Shown one piece after another: positions 7,481-16,109 of a DNA stretch of 64,000 bases; positions within the stretch are counted from its first letter, which is position 1, and each line of letters starts with the position of its first letter. The position numbers and the translations under genes were made by a program. Source of the stretch: Geoanaerobacter sp964528055 (lineage in GTDB: Bacteria; Desulfobacterota; Desulfuromonadia; Geobacterales; DSM-12255). The notes beneath the pieces were generated by a model that was given only the letters and a program-made list of their open reading frames with translations, did no database searches and was not told the DNA's origin. The stretch is taken from assembly GCA_964528055.1 (NCBI GenBank), contig CAZGQM010000013.1, positions 1 through 64,000 on the forward strand, in the 5' to 3' direction.

Positions 7481-9550
7481 TTACACCACCATCCCTATCA
7501 CGAGATCGACCGCCTTGATCCCTACAAATGGCGCGATGATCCCCCCAACCCCGTAGATGAGGAGGTTATGGATCAGGAGCTTCTCCGCCGGCATGGGACG
7601 AAACGTGGTCCCCTTGAGTGCCAGTGGGACCAGAATCGGGATGATGATGGCATTGAAGATGACCGCCGACAGGATCGCGCTGAAAGGGCTCGCCAGGCGC
7701 ATGACATTCAGCACTCCCAGTTGCGGATAGATGGAGAGCATCATCGCCGGAATGATGGCGAAGTACTTGGCCACATCATTGGATATGCTGAAGGTCGTAA
7801 GGTTCCCACGGGTCATCAGGATCTGTTTCCCGACCTCCACAATATCGAGGAGTTTGGTCGGATTCGAATCCAGGTCGATGATGTTCGCCGCCTCCCGGGC
7901 AGGCTGGGTACCGGTGTTCATGGCCACGGCCACGTCCGCCTGGGCAAGAGCCGGGGCATCGTTGGTGCCGTCACCGGTCATAGCCACCATGAATCCCTGC
8001 TCCTGGTAATCTTTAATAAGTCGCAGTTTGTCCTCCGGCTTGGCCTGGGCCAGGAAGTCGTCCACCTGGGCCTCGGCGGCGATTGCAGCGGCAGTCAGCG
8101 GGTTGTCTCCGGTTATCATCACGGTCTTGATCCCCATGCTGCGCAACTGGAGAAAGCGCTCCTGGATACCGGACTTGACGATATCTTTCAGGTTGATCAC
8201 GCCGAGGATATCAGCATTGCAACTGACTACCAGCGGAGTGGCGCCGGCCCGGGCAATCTTGTCAACCACCTCATTCAGATTACCGGGAATGGTTTGAACC
8301 CCCATTCTCTTGACATAGGCCACCAGTGAATCGGCAGCCCCTTTCCGGTACTGTCGGCCATCGATATTGATGCCTGAGAGGCGAGTATCTGCACTGAAGG
8401 CAATTGTTTCCGCGCCAGAAGGGAGCACCTCCTGGCAGAGTCCATACTTATTCTTAGCCAGCACCATGACACTCCGCCCTTCCGGGGTGTCGTCGGACAG
8501 TGATGCAAACAGAGCGGCTTGCGCCAGCTCTTGCTCGGTATACCCCCCAACAGGGACAAAGGCCACCGCCTCGCGGTTTCCCAAGGTTATGGTGCCGGTC
8601 TTATCCAACAGAAGTACGTTTACATCACCTGCCGCTTCGATGGCCCGTCCGGAGAGGGCGATGACATTCTTCTGGAACAGTCGGTCCATGCCGGCAATTC
8701 CGATGGCAGGGAGAAGGGCGGCAATGGTGGTGGGGGCAAGACAGACAAAGAGGGCCACCAAGATGGTCAATGAGACCGGTGTCCCCTGGCCGGTCATTTT
8801 TACGCTGTAAATGGAGAGCGGGCTGATGTTCGCGCAGACAAGCAGAAAGACCACGGTCAGAGCGATCAACAACACCTCCAGTGCGACCTCGTTGGGGGTC
8901 TTTCTGCGCTTGGCTCCTTCGATCAGGCCGATCATCCGGTCCAGAAAGGTTTCTCCCGGATTGGCGGTGATTCTGACAATGATGGCGTTGGCTATGACCG
9001 TAGTGCCTCCGGTTACTGCACTTCGGTCCCCGCCTGATTCACGTACCACCGGGGCAGACTCGCCGGTGACGGCCGACTCGTTCACCAGGGCAGCACCGGT
9101 CACCACGTCGCCGTCGCCGGCGATCGTCTCGTTTGCCTCAACCAGAATCAGGTCGCCCTTGCGGAGCTGGCTGGCGCCAACCATTGTAAATGCGCTTTCG
9201 AACTCTGGCTTGGAGAGTAACTTGGCCGTGACGTCTGTTCGGGATTTGCGTAAGCTTGCTGCGCGTGCCTTGCCTCGTCCCTCGGCCAGCGCCTCGGCAA
9301 AGGTGGAAAAAATAACCGTCAGCCAGAGCCAGACCGAAACAGTGCCGGTAAACCAGGCAGGCTCATTGTTCGCACCGGTGAGCGACATAATGAAGGTGAC
9401 CAGGGTGATAAGGCTGGCGATCTCCACGCAGAACATGACAGGGTTTCGCCAGAGGGCCCTTGGATCAAGCTTCTTTAACGATTCTATCATCGCAGGCCCC
9501 ATGATCCGCGCATCGAATATGGATATCGGTTCTGCCGCATGTTTCGACAT
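7481..9550 (-). CDS. kdpB: K+-transporting P-type ATPase subunit KdpB
   Basis: KdpB of 689 residues, the catalytic P-type ATPase subunit. Seen: the actuator TGES loop, the phosphorylation motif DKTGTITLGN, the hinge MTGDGTNDAPALAQADV and the membrane segments around them. An SD (GGAGGT) precedes the ATG. It hydrolyses ATP to drive the potassium taken up through KdpA. It sits two bases after kdpA, consistent with stoichiometric expression. Confidence 0.97.
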   Translation of the reverse strand: MSKHAAEPISIFDARIMGPAMIESLKKLDPRALWRNPVMFCVEIASLITLVTFIMSLTGANNEPAWFTGTVSVWLWLTVIFSTFAEALAEGRGKARAASLRKSRTDVTAKLLSKPEFESAFTMVGASQLRKGDLILVEANETIAGDGDVVTGAALVNESAVTGESAPVVRESGGDRSAVTGGTTVIANAIIVRITANPGETFLDRMIGLIEGAKRRKTPNEVALEVLLIALTVVFLLVCANISPLSIYSVKMTGQGTPVSLTILVALFVCLAPTTIAALLPAIGIAGMDRLFQKNVIALSGRAIEAAGDVNVLLLDKTGTITLGNREAVAFVPVGGYTEQELAQAALFASLSDDTPEGRSVMVLAKNKYGLCQEVLPSGAETIAFSADTRLSGINIDGRQYRKGAADSLVAYVKRMGVQTIPGNLNEVVDKIARAGATPLVVSCNADILGVINLKDIVKSGIQERFLQLRSMGIKTVMITGDNPLTAAAIAAEAQVDDFLAQAKPEDKLRLIKDYQEQGFMVAMTGDGTNDAPALAQADVAVAMNTGTQPAREAANIIDLDSNPTKLLDIVEVGKQILMTRGNLTTFSISNDVAKYFAIIPAMMLSIYPQLGVLNVMRLASPFSAILSAVIFNAIIIPILVPLALKGTTFRPMPAEKLLIHNLLIYGVGGIIAPFVGIKAVDLVIGMVV

Positions 9551-9552
9551 TA

Positions 9553-11337
9553 TCAGTTACCTCCCAGCATGGTCAGCTGCTCAACGATCGGCCCCAGCGA
9601 GAGTGCCGGGAAAAAGGTGAGCGCCCCGACGATGAGTATCACCAGCGTCAGCCATATGGCGAACGGCACCTTGTCGGTAGGCAGGGTCCCAAGGCTTGGG
9701 GGGACGTACTTCTTCTCCGCCAGGGAACCGGCCATGGCGAGCACCGCAATGGCCGGGACATAACGTCCGAGAGTCATCGCCAAAGAGCCGGCAATGTTAT
9801 AAAAGTGAACGTTGGCATTCAGCCCCGCAAAGGCGCTGCCATTGTTATTGGCCATGGATGCGAAAGCATAGAGCAGCTCGGAGAGCCCGTGGGCGCCTGG
9901 GTTCGCCATGGACGACACGGCTGAGGAGGTGATCATGGCAATCCCCGACGTGATCAGGACCACGATACCCGCGGTGAGAATAGTGATGATAGAGAGCCAC
10001 ATCTCCCTCACCTCAATCTTCTTGCCGAGGTACTCAGGGGTGCGGCCGATCATAAGGCCGGAGACAAAGACCGCAATGATGGCAAAGGCAAGCATGGTGT
10101 AGAGACCTGAACCGACCCCTCCGAAGACGATCTCGCCCAAAAGGATTAGTGAGAGCGGGATCATGCCACCGATGGGGGTGAGGGAGTCGTGCATGGCAGC
10201 AACAGCACCACAGGAGGTGCCGGTGGTGGCAACAGTAAAGAGATTTGTGCCAGCCAGGCTGAAGCGGAGCTCTTTCCCCTCCATATTGCCCCCCTGTACG
10301 CCGAGTTTTGCCAGAAGCGGATTGCCAGCTGTTTCAGCCCATTGAAGAAGGCCGAACGAGATGATAAGCAACAACAGCATGACCCCCAGCAGTGCCCATC
10401 CCTGGCGGGTGTTCCCCACCATGACACCGAAGGTATAGGTCAATGCGCCCGGGATGAGCAGGATCAGCAGGATCTCCAGCATATGTGACAGTGGTGTCGG
10501 GTTCTCGAAGGGGTGTGCCGAATTGGCATTGAAGAAACCTCCGCCGTTGGTCCCCAGCTCCTTGATCGCCTCCTGGGAGGCAACAGGGCCCATTGGGATC
10601 AGAACCTCTTTTACAACCACGTTCTCGGTGAGCGGCTTACCGGCGGCATCCTTGAGCGCAGCGCTCTTGTCATCCAGCTTGGGTTTGTCGTAGCTGGTTG
10701 ACTGGACCAGCTCTACGGTCTTGTAGGGACTGAAATTCTGGATTACCCCCTGGGAGACCAGCACAAGGGATGCGATCAAGGAGATCGGCAACAGGATGTA
10801 GAGTGTACCGCGGGTCATATCGACCCAGAAATTGCCCAGCATGGAGGTCTTGCGCCTGGCAAAGCCCCGGATCAGCGCAATTACGACGGCCATGCCGGTG
10901 GCAGCCGAGACAAAATTGTGTACCGCCAGACCCGCCATCTGGGTAAAGTAGCTCGCGGCCTGCTCACCGCTGTATGCCTGCCAGTTAGTGTTGGTGATGA
11001 AGCTTATCGAAGTGTTAAGAGCAAGTTGCCACGAAAAGGGGGGCAGTTTCTGCGGATTGAGCGGCAGCAGGTGTTGCAGCATCAGTATGGCGAAGAGTGA
11101 CACGAAAAGAACCAGATTGAAGAGGAGCAGGGAGCAGGCATAGCGCTTCCAATCCATCTCTTCGTTCGTCTTCACCCCACAAATGCGATATAGCAGATTC
11201 TCGCAGGGGACTATGACTGACGACAGGAAGCTCCGCTCTCCCTGGTAGACCCTGGCCATATAGCTGCCCAGTGGCTGGACCAAAGCCAGCAGCACGCCAA
11301 ACAAGAGTATTGATTGCAACCCTTCATAGGTATTCAT
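9553..11337 (-). CDS. kdpA: K+-transporting ATPase channel subunit KdpA
   Basis: KdpA of 594 residues, a polytopic protein related to Trk/Ktr channels. Filter-like segments seen: FITNTNWQAYSGE, TNGGGFFNANSAHPFENP, TGTSCGAVAAMHDSLTP and MANNNGSAFAG. The ATG at 11337 is preceded by AAGGAGGATCACCC. A longer frame reaching 11412 runs into the upstream gene and adds nothing family-like. The start overlaps the stop of the 77-residue gene by four bases. No KdpF-like short hydrophobic peptide is found between them. Confidence 0.96.
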   Translation of the reverse strand: MNTYEGLQSILLFGVLLALVQPLGSYMARVYQGERSFLSSVIVPCENLLYRICGVKTNEEMDWKRYACSLLLFNLVLFVSLFAILMLQHLLPLNPQKLPPFSWQLALNTSISFITNTNWQAYSGEQAASYFTQMAGLAVHNFVSAATGMAVVIALIRGFARRKTSMLGNFWVDMTRGTLYILLPISLIASLVLVSQGVIQNFSPYKTVELVQSTSYDKPKLDDKSAALKDAAGKPLTENVVVKEVLIPMGPVASQEAIKELGTNGGGFFNANSAHPFENPTPLSHMLEILLILLIPGALTYTFGVMVGNTRQGWALLGVMLLLLIISFGLLQWAETAGNPLLAKLGVQGGNMEGKELRFSLAGTNLFTVATTGTSCGAVAAMHDSLTPIGGMIPLSLILLGEIVFGGVGSGLYTMLAFAIIAVFVSGLMIGRTPEYLGKKIEVREMWLSIITILTAGIVVLITSGIAMITSSAVSSMANPGAHGLSELLYAFASMANNNGSAFAGLNANVHFYNIAGSLAMTLGRYVPAIAVLAMAGSLAEKKYVPPSLGTLPTDKVPFAIWLTLVILIVGALTFFPALSLGPIVEQLTMLGGN

Positions 11338-11567
11338 GGGTGATCCTCCTTGGATAGCGAGGGGGTGAAACTCGCCAGTTGCCGAGCCGTGGAAGTTGGT
11401 ATAACGACCCAATCATTCTTATGGCTGTCGAACACCGGTACCTGGCCATGTCCATAGTCAGGCGGAGGGATGGGAGTGATGCCGTCTTCATATGCAAGGA
11501 TATCAGCATCCTCGAAAGTTTCACCTTCGTACAGACCGCTTTGCGTATCAAACAGGTAGACTTTCAT
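11334..11567 (-). CDS. 77-residue protein coupled to kdpA
   Basis: A small soluble acidic protein rich in Asp, Tyr and Pro (for example ITPIPPPDYGHGQVPVFD). It has a good SD (GGAGGAG, spacing eight) and a four-base ATGA overlap with kdpA, so it is translated with kdp. It has no transmembrane helix and therefore is not KdpF, which normally holds this place. The tone resembles short tail-fibre-assembly-like proteins, but I do not recognise the family. A potassium-related regulatory or assembly role is inference from position only. Confidence 0.75.
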   Translation of the reverse strand: MKVYLFDTQSGLYEGETFEDADILAYEDGITPIPPPDYGHGQVPVFDSHKNDWVVIPTSTARQLASFTPSLSKEDHP

Positions 11568-11630
11568 GACGCTACTCCTCCTGTAATCAAGCTCTCTTCC
11601 TTGATTGAAGGGTAGCAGAGAGGAGATAAA

Positions 11631-11828
11631 GTGGGTGTCAAAATACTCCGGAAACGTATCAAGAAAACATCAAGGATGATATTTATGTCGAGGAGAGATT
11701 TATTCAGAGTGAGGTGTCAGCAGATAGGATTGTGGCTAGCTAGAACGAGTCAAACGGATTTTCACGGCGGCAGGAAATGTTCTCATTTGGAGTATGGGGA
11801 ACATGATATACTATACATGAAGGGATAA
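11631..11828 (+). CDS. Doubtful 65-residue basic ORF
   Basis: A GTG start with SD GGAG five bases upstream gives a basic 65-residue frame with no recognised family. A plus-strand terminator follows at 11856, which implies some transcript ends there. The composition is unconvincing, and the unit could equally be a non-coding RNA antisense to the kdp leader. Confidence 0.25.
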   Translation: MGVKILRKRIKKTSRMIFMSRRDLFRVRCQQIGLWLARTSQTDFHGGRKCSHLEYGEHDILYMKG

Positions 11829-11855
11829 AATTGACGATTCCCTTCCTTTCCTTCC

Positions 11856-11890
11856 CCCGGTGAATCCCTCCTTTCATCGGGGTCTTTTTT
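11856..11890 (+). terminator. Plus-strand terminator in kdp leader
   Basis: CCCCGGTGAA pairs with TTCATCGGGG (one G-U pair) and is followed by a run of seven T. Orientation is plus strand only, opposite to kdp. Confidence 0.75.
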
Positions 11891-11938
11891 TATGGGCTCT
11901 TATCTATCGCATTTCGATACTATTCATGAAATTTCAAT

Positions 11939-12214
11939 TTAATATTTATGATACGACATATGATACTTGTCCGGAGAATGGTGACTGAAGACAAATCTCA
12001 ATTTGGAGATTTGGTAATAGAGCCACGAATTTCTTCGATCAATGCCAGAATATTCTGTACATTCCTCACCTCTGATCAGATCAAATGCGACCCTTACCCA
12101 TCCACTCGACCTCCTGAAAGAGACTATCTTTCTGGCCTTAATTAATAATGCTATATCTTCAGCATCTACCATTCCTTTCTGACCGTTTACATATTGAACT
12201 GGAATTTTTAACAT
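11939..12214 (-). CDS. Small conserved-looking hypothetical protein
   Basis: Ninety-one residues, SD AAGGAG eight bases before the ATG. The N-terminal part reads as a compact domain (KIPVQYVNGQKGMVDAEDI, then KIVSFRRSSGWVRVAFD) followed by a basic YSGIDRR segment. From memory, Geobacter genomes carry several small proteins of this pattern ending in a GPERR/GIDRR box; this is unverified. The last 30 residues look like read-through of a tail that paralogues may lack. Function unknown. Confidence 0.65.
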   Translation of the reverse strand: MLKIPVQYVNGQKGMVDAEDIALLIKARKIVSFRRSSGWVRVAFDLIRGEECTEYSGIDRRNSWLYYQISKLRFVFSHHSPDKYHMSYHKY

Positions 12215-12518
12215 GGAGTAGCTCCTTAGTACGTTTGTTACCTGAATCCTAGCCTAATCCATGCCACACATAACTATCTGTATACATTCAATATAAACTT
12301 CAACCAATACCAACATTGTGCAAATTCTGACCAGCAAATGGAAGCTTAGCAACATCTCCACAAATGGGAGCGAGCTGATGACCGCAGTACGCACCCGATA
12401 TTTCACTGCGCGATTCACAGATCTTTGCTATTGCTGCACCCGAGCCTTTCCATTTGCGTTATCCCCTAAAACCCATTAGCATAGAGGCCCGCTATAGACT
12501 AAGGCACGAGGCTCTATT
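12215..12518. other. Divergent intergenic region
   Basis: About 300 AT-rich bases between two divergent genes. It must hold promoters for both, but no box stood out clearly enough to report. Confidence 0.4.
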
Positions 12519-13937
12519 GTGAAGGTACTCTTCATCCACCCCTACGGCAGCAACTGGATGGGGGCCGGCAAAGACATCACCACCATCTTCAACCTTATGC
12601 CACCACTCGGCATGATGAGCATCGCCGCCTTTCTCGAACAGCATGGGATAGACGTGGGGATCATCGACTGCTACGCTACACCCATGCCTCCGATGGAACT
12701 TGTTTCAGAAATTCTTCGCCGCTCCCCTGATATTGTCGGCTTCTCCTGCACCACCTCGTCCTTTCTCGAAGGATACAGCCTCGCAGCCCTTCTCAAAGAG
12801 CGGGCACCTGAACTTGTCATCCTGTTTGGCGGGGCTCATGCCTGCAGCATAGGAGTAGGTCTATTGGATGACTTCCCCGCCATCGACTATCTTGTGATCG
12901 GCGAGGGAGAACAGAGCTTCCTCGATCTGGTCACTGCAGGCTGCAAGAACGTTGAGGGAATCCCAGGAATCGGTTTCAGGAAGGATGGCAAAGGGACACT
13001 AACAGCGATTCGGGAACTGATACCTGATCTCGATACCCTCCCCTTTCCCGCATATCACCTGCTTCCCCAGTTTCCGAAGCGATACAAGCTCCCCCTTTTC
13101 AGCTACCCCAAGGCACCAAATACCAGCATCATCTCCAGCCGCGGCTGTCCCTACCAGTGCAGCTACTGCGACCGATCGGTCTTTAACCGAGGCTTTCGCT
13201 TCAATTCTCCCGAGTACATCGTTGAGCATATGACTATGCTGAACCGTGACTACGGAATCCGACACGTATTCTTTTACGACGACCTTTTCACCTCTGACCG
13301 CAAGCGGGTGGCGGAATTCTGCGAACTAAAGGAGAAACGTGGGCTGAAAGTCGGCTATAACTGCATCGCCAGGGTGGAACATGTGGACAGGGAACTTCTG
13401 CAGCTCCTTAAGCGCTCCGGCTGCTGGCAGGCGAATTTCGGTATCGAGTCGGGAGACCCGGAGGTGATCAGAAAGCACCGAAAATATTACGGTCTGGATG
13501 AGGTTCAGGTTAAGCTGCAGATGGTCAGGGATACCGGCATGAGGGTCAAGGGGCTGTTCATGGTGGGACTCCCGGGAGAGAACGAGGTGTCGATCCGCCG
13601 CACAATCGACTACGCCCTGGCCCTGCCGCTGGACGAGATCAACGTTACCATGTTCACCCCGTTCCCCGGCGCTCCGATATATCAGGGGATACGTGAGCAT
13701 GGCGAGTTTAACGAAGAGTGGCCACTGATGAACTGCGTCAATCCTGTCTTCGTACCGCACGGCATGACCCGGGATCAGCTGGATGGGCTCTACAACGAGT
13801 TCATAAGCAGATTCTTCAGGAGGAGCCGCATCCACTGGGGGTATACAACCATGATTTGGAAATCCCCCCACAGCATAATATCGTTCCTGAAGAACCTGCC
13901 GGACATAATCCGGCTGGAAATGGAGAAAAAATGGTAG
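12519..13937 (+). CDS. B12-binding radical SAM enzyme
   Basis: A 472-residue protein with an N-terminal cobalamin-binding-like domain (KVLFIHPYG to about residue 150, including LFGGAHACS and YLVIGEGEQSFLDLV) and a radical SAM core. The cluster motif is CPYQCSYC near residue 212. It starts at GTG with a weak SD. Family members methylate, rearrange or cyclise unactivated carbons in lipids, tetrapyrroles and phosphonates; the substrate here is unknown. The next genes, another such enzyme and a PagL-like barrel, suggest an envelope lipid substrate (inference). Confidence 0.88.
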   Translation: MKVLFIHPYGSNWMGAGKDITTIFNLMPPLGMMSIAAFLEQHGIDVGIIDCYATPMPPMELVSEILRRSPDIVGFSCTTSSFLEGYSLAALLKERAPELVILFGGAHACSIGVGLLDDFPAIDYLVIGEGEQSFLDLVTAGCKNVEGIPGIGFRKDGKGTLTAIRELIPDLDTLPFPAYHLLPQFPKRYKLPLFSYPKAPNTSIISSRGCPYQCSYCDRSVFNRGFRFNSPEYIVEHMTMLNRDYGIRHVFFYDDLFTSDRKRVAEFCELKEKRGLKVGYNCIARVEHVDRELLQLLKRSGCWQANFGIESGDPEVIRKHRKYYGLDEVQVKLQMVRDTGMRVKGLFMVGLPGENEVSIRRTIDYALALPLDEINVTMFTPFPGAPIYQGIREHGEFNEEWPLMNCVNPVFVPHGMTRDQLDGLYNEFISRFFRRSRIHWGYTTMIWKSPHSIISFLKNLPDIIRLEMEKKW

Positions 13938-14022
13938 TTCACTGAAGTTATGCAACAGGCCCTCAAGTTTGTAACTATGCCTCCCATAATCCTGCTGGAG
14001 GTGAAAGAGAAAAGGATATCCA

Positions 14023-15363
14023 ATGAAAAAACGACTTCTGCTGATCGCCCCTCTTGGTGACAGAAGCCTGCTCGGCAGCGACTTTTACTTCCGCCTCCCT
14101 TCACTGGGACTGCTGCGGGTAGCCGCCCTGACCCCTCCGGATTGGGAAGTTACAATCATTGACGAAAAGGTCGAGCTGATCGATTTCACCATAGACGTTG
14201 ATTTGGTGGGGATAACAGCCATGACCCCTGTCGCAGTTCGTGCATACGAAATTGCCGATCGCTTCAGAGAACGCGGTGTGACAGTGGTGATGGGTGGGAT
14301 GCACGTATCCAAGTTGCCGGACGAAGCAGTGCAGCATTGCGACAGCGTCGTGGTTGGCGAAGCTGAAGATCTTTGGGGCAAACTACTGGACGATCTTGAG
14401 CGTGGTGAACTAAAACCAATCTACCGTCACGAGAACGGATTTCCCTGCCTGGAGGGTCGCCCGCCTTCAAACTGGGATCTATACCGGGACAAGGGATATC
14501 TGCCGGTTCACTTTGTAGAGACCACCCGGGGCTGCCCCTTCAACTGCGAATTCTGCTCTGTCACAAGCTCTTTCGGCGGCAAGTTCCGTAACCGGGCAAT
14601 TGACGAGATCGAACTGGAGATCCAGAACTTCAAGCCGTTCCCCGGTCGCTTCACTTGGCAGAATCTGGTTTTTTTCAATGACGACAACATAATCAGCAGT
14701 AAGAAGCATGCCAGTGAACTGCTTACCCGCATCGCTCCCTACAAACTCGACTGGCTCGGCCAGACCTCGGTGGATATGGCGCAGGACGACGAAATGCTCG
14801 CTCTATGCAAAAAGAGCGGATGTATGGGGCTGCTGGTAGGTTTTGAATCACTGTCGGCTGAAACCCTGAAATCTGTCAATAAGGGGATCAACAAGCCACA
14901 ACAGTATCTGGATGTTGTCAAGCGGATGCATGATCACGGAATTGGCGTCAAAGGATCGTTCATCTTCGGCTTCGATACCGATGATGAAGGGGTCTTTGAC
15001 CGGACTGTGGAATTCGCTATCAAGGCAAAGATCGACGCTGTCTATTTCTCTATTCTCACCCCTTACCCCGGCACCGCCTTCTACGACCAGATGCTGCGCG
15101 AAGGGCGGATCTTCGATTTTGACTGGAACCATTACAACACCCACAACGTGGTCTTCAGGCCTAAGATGATGACGCCGGAAAGACTTATGGAGGGATACTG
15201 GAGGGCACTGCAAGAAAGCTTCACCTGGACATCCATCATCAAACGGATGTGGGGTAACGGCACCCGGTACAACTTCTTTTATCCGATGAATTTCGGATAT
15301 CGACAGTCCATAGCCAAAGTTATGAAATCTGCCTTGGGCGAGTTGTCAGGGCCTCGCCCATGA
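14023..15363 (+). CDS. B12-binding radical SAM enzyme
   Basis: A 446-residue protein. The B12-binding-like domain carries LPSLGLLRVAALTPPDWEV and VVVGEAEDLW; the radical SAM motif CPFNCEFC lies near residue 172. The C-terminal part (LTPYPGTAFYDQM, then FRPKMMTPERLMEGYW) matches the proteins at 31213 and 49181, so these three form one subfamily, recalling the HpnP-like group with a DUF4070 tail. SD AAAAGGA. It lies 85 bases after a related gene and overlaps the PagL-like gene by four bases (ATGA), implying a joint role in envelope lipid chemistry. Confidence 0.88.
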   Translation: MKKRLLLIAPLGDRSLLGSDFYFRLPSLGLLRVAALTPPDWEVTIIDEKVELIDFTIDVDLVGITAMTPVAVRAYEIADRFRERGVTVVMGGMHVSKLPDEAVQHCDSVVVGEAEDLWGKLLDDLERGELKPIYRHENGFPCLEGRPPSNWDLYRDKGYLPVHFVETTRGCPFNCEFCSVTSSFGGKFRNRAIDEIELEIQNFKPFPGRFTWQNLVFFNDDNIISSKKHASELLTRIAPYKLDWLGQTSVDMAQDDEMLALCKKSGCMGLLVGFESLSAETLKSVNKGINKPQQYLDVVKRMHDHGIGVKGSFIFGFDTDDEGVFDRTVEFAIKAKIDAVYFSILTPYPGTAFYDQMLREGRIFDFDWNHYNTHNVVFRPKMMTPERLMEGYWRALQESFTWTSIIKRMWGNGTRYNFFYPMNFGYRQSIAKVMKSALGELSGPRP

Positions 15364-15959
15364 ATCTGGCACAACTCCTTTGCAGCCTGTTTCTTACAGT
15401 GGTGATCATGCTACCATCCGATATTCAGGCAGAACCGGTAACTGCGTCGGATACAACAGGTGAGTATGCTCTACTCGGCGGCTACGGTATCACCCATCGC
15501 GGCTTTGGCGACACACGGACAGAGGTGCAGACGCTGGATGCCATCCTCCGCTACGGCCGGTTCCTTTCCGATGAAGCAGGCAAAGGCTCCTGGTTTCAGG
15601 GGCGGCACGAACTGCTCGTGGAACTCCCGATCCATCTGACTGTTGTCCCAAAGACCCGCATCATGAGCGGCTTCTACCTCCTCGGTAGCTGGAAGTTCAG
15701 CGGCCTTGCGGAGAAGAGTCTGTACCCCTACGTATTTGCAGGCGGCGGTCCGCTTTACAACGACCTGGGTCTTGCCAGCCAGGGGACGCGCCTCAACTAT
15801 TCATATCAGGGAGGAACAGGCATTCAGTACGTTATACGCCCAGGAGTCTCGATTATCGGAGAATATCGCTACCATCACGTGTCCAACGCCAACACAGCCA
15901 TACCTAACGAGCCGCTCAATTCGAGCAAGATTCTTTTGGGAATCAGCAGACAGTTCTAA
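15360..15959 (+). CDS. PagL-like outer-membrane acyl hydrolase
   Basis: A 199-residue protein with a signal peptide (about 1-24) and beta-barrel pattern ending in aromatic Phe. It has the PagL/acyloxyacyl hydrolase signature YHHVSNANTAIPN near residue 161: His163 and Ser165 match the catalytic pair of lipid A 3-O-deacylase, while the residue where Pseudomonas PagL has Glu is Asn here, with a Glu three residues earlier. Likely role: removal of an ester-linked acyl chain from lipid A in the outer membrane. Translation is coupled to the upstream radical SAM gene. Confidence 0.75.
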   Translation: MNLAQLLCSLFLTVVIMLPSDIQAEPVTASDTTGEYALLGGYGITHRGFGDTRTEVQTLDAILRYGRFLSDEAGKGSWFQGRHELLVELPIHLTVVPKTRIMSGFYLLGSWKFSGLAEKSLYPYVFAGGGPLYNDLGLASQGTRLNYSYQGGTGIQYVIRPGVSIIGEYRYHHVSNANTAIPNEPLNSSKILLGISRQF

Positions 15960-16109
15960 TATAGTGGTTATCATATTTCGTTTTTGTTTGAAAAAACTCA
16001 TCCCATGGGTTATAAAAATTTCGCCTGTTGAAGCTAGATTCCAGGGAGCATCTGTCAATGGCATCTATTCTGGTCAACAGACGAATAACTTCATCCCAAA
16101 GGAGTACAT

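Larger units (their letters stand above)
11568..11938. other. Region upstream of the kdp operon
   Basis: The divergent region before the kdp operon. No riboswitch fold of the ydaO (c-di-AMP) type and no clear KdpE operator were seen. On the plus strand it holds a weak 65-codon frame and a strong terminator. Confidence 0.4.

Noticed and set aside
7352..8329. Plus-strand 325-codon frame antisense to kdpB
   Set aside because: It lies over well-supported KdpB motifs and is rich in His/Arg/Gly, typical of a shadow frame.
11568..11938. Possible c-di-AMP riboswitch in the kdp leader
   Set aside because: The minus strand was read for the ydaO core and none of its conserved segments was found.
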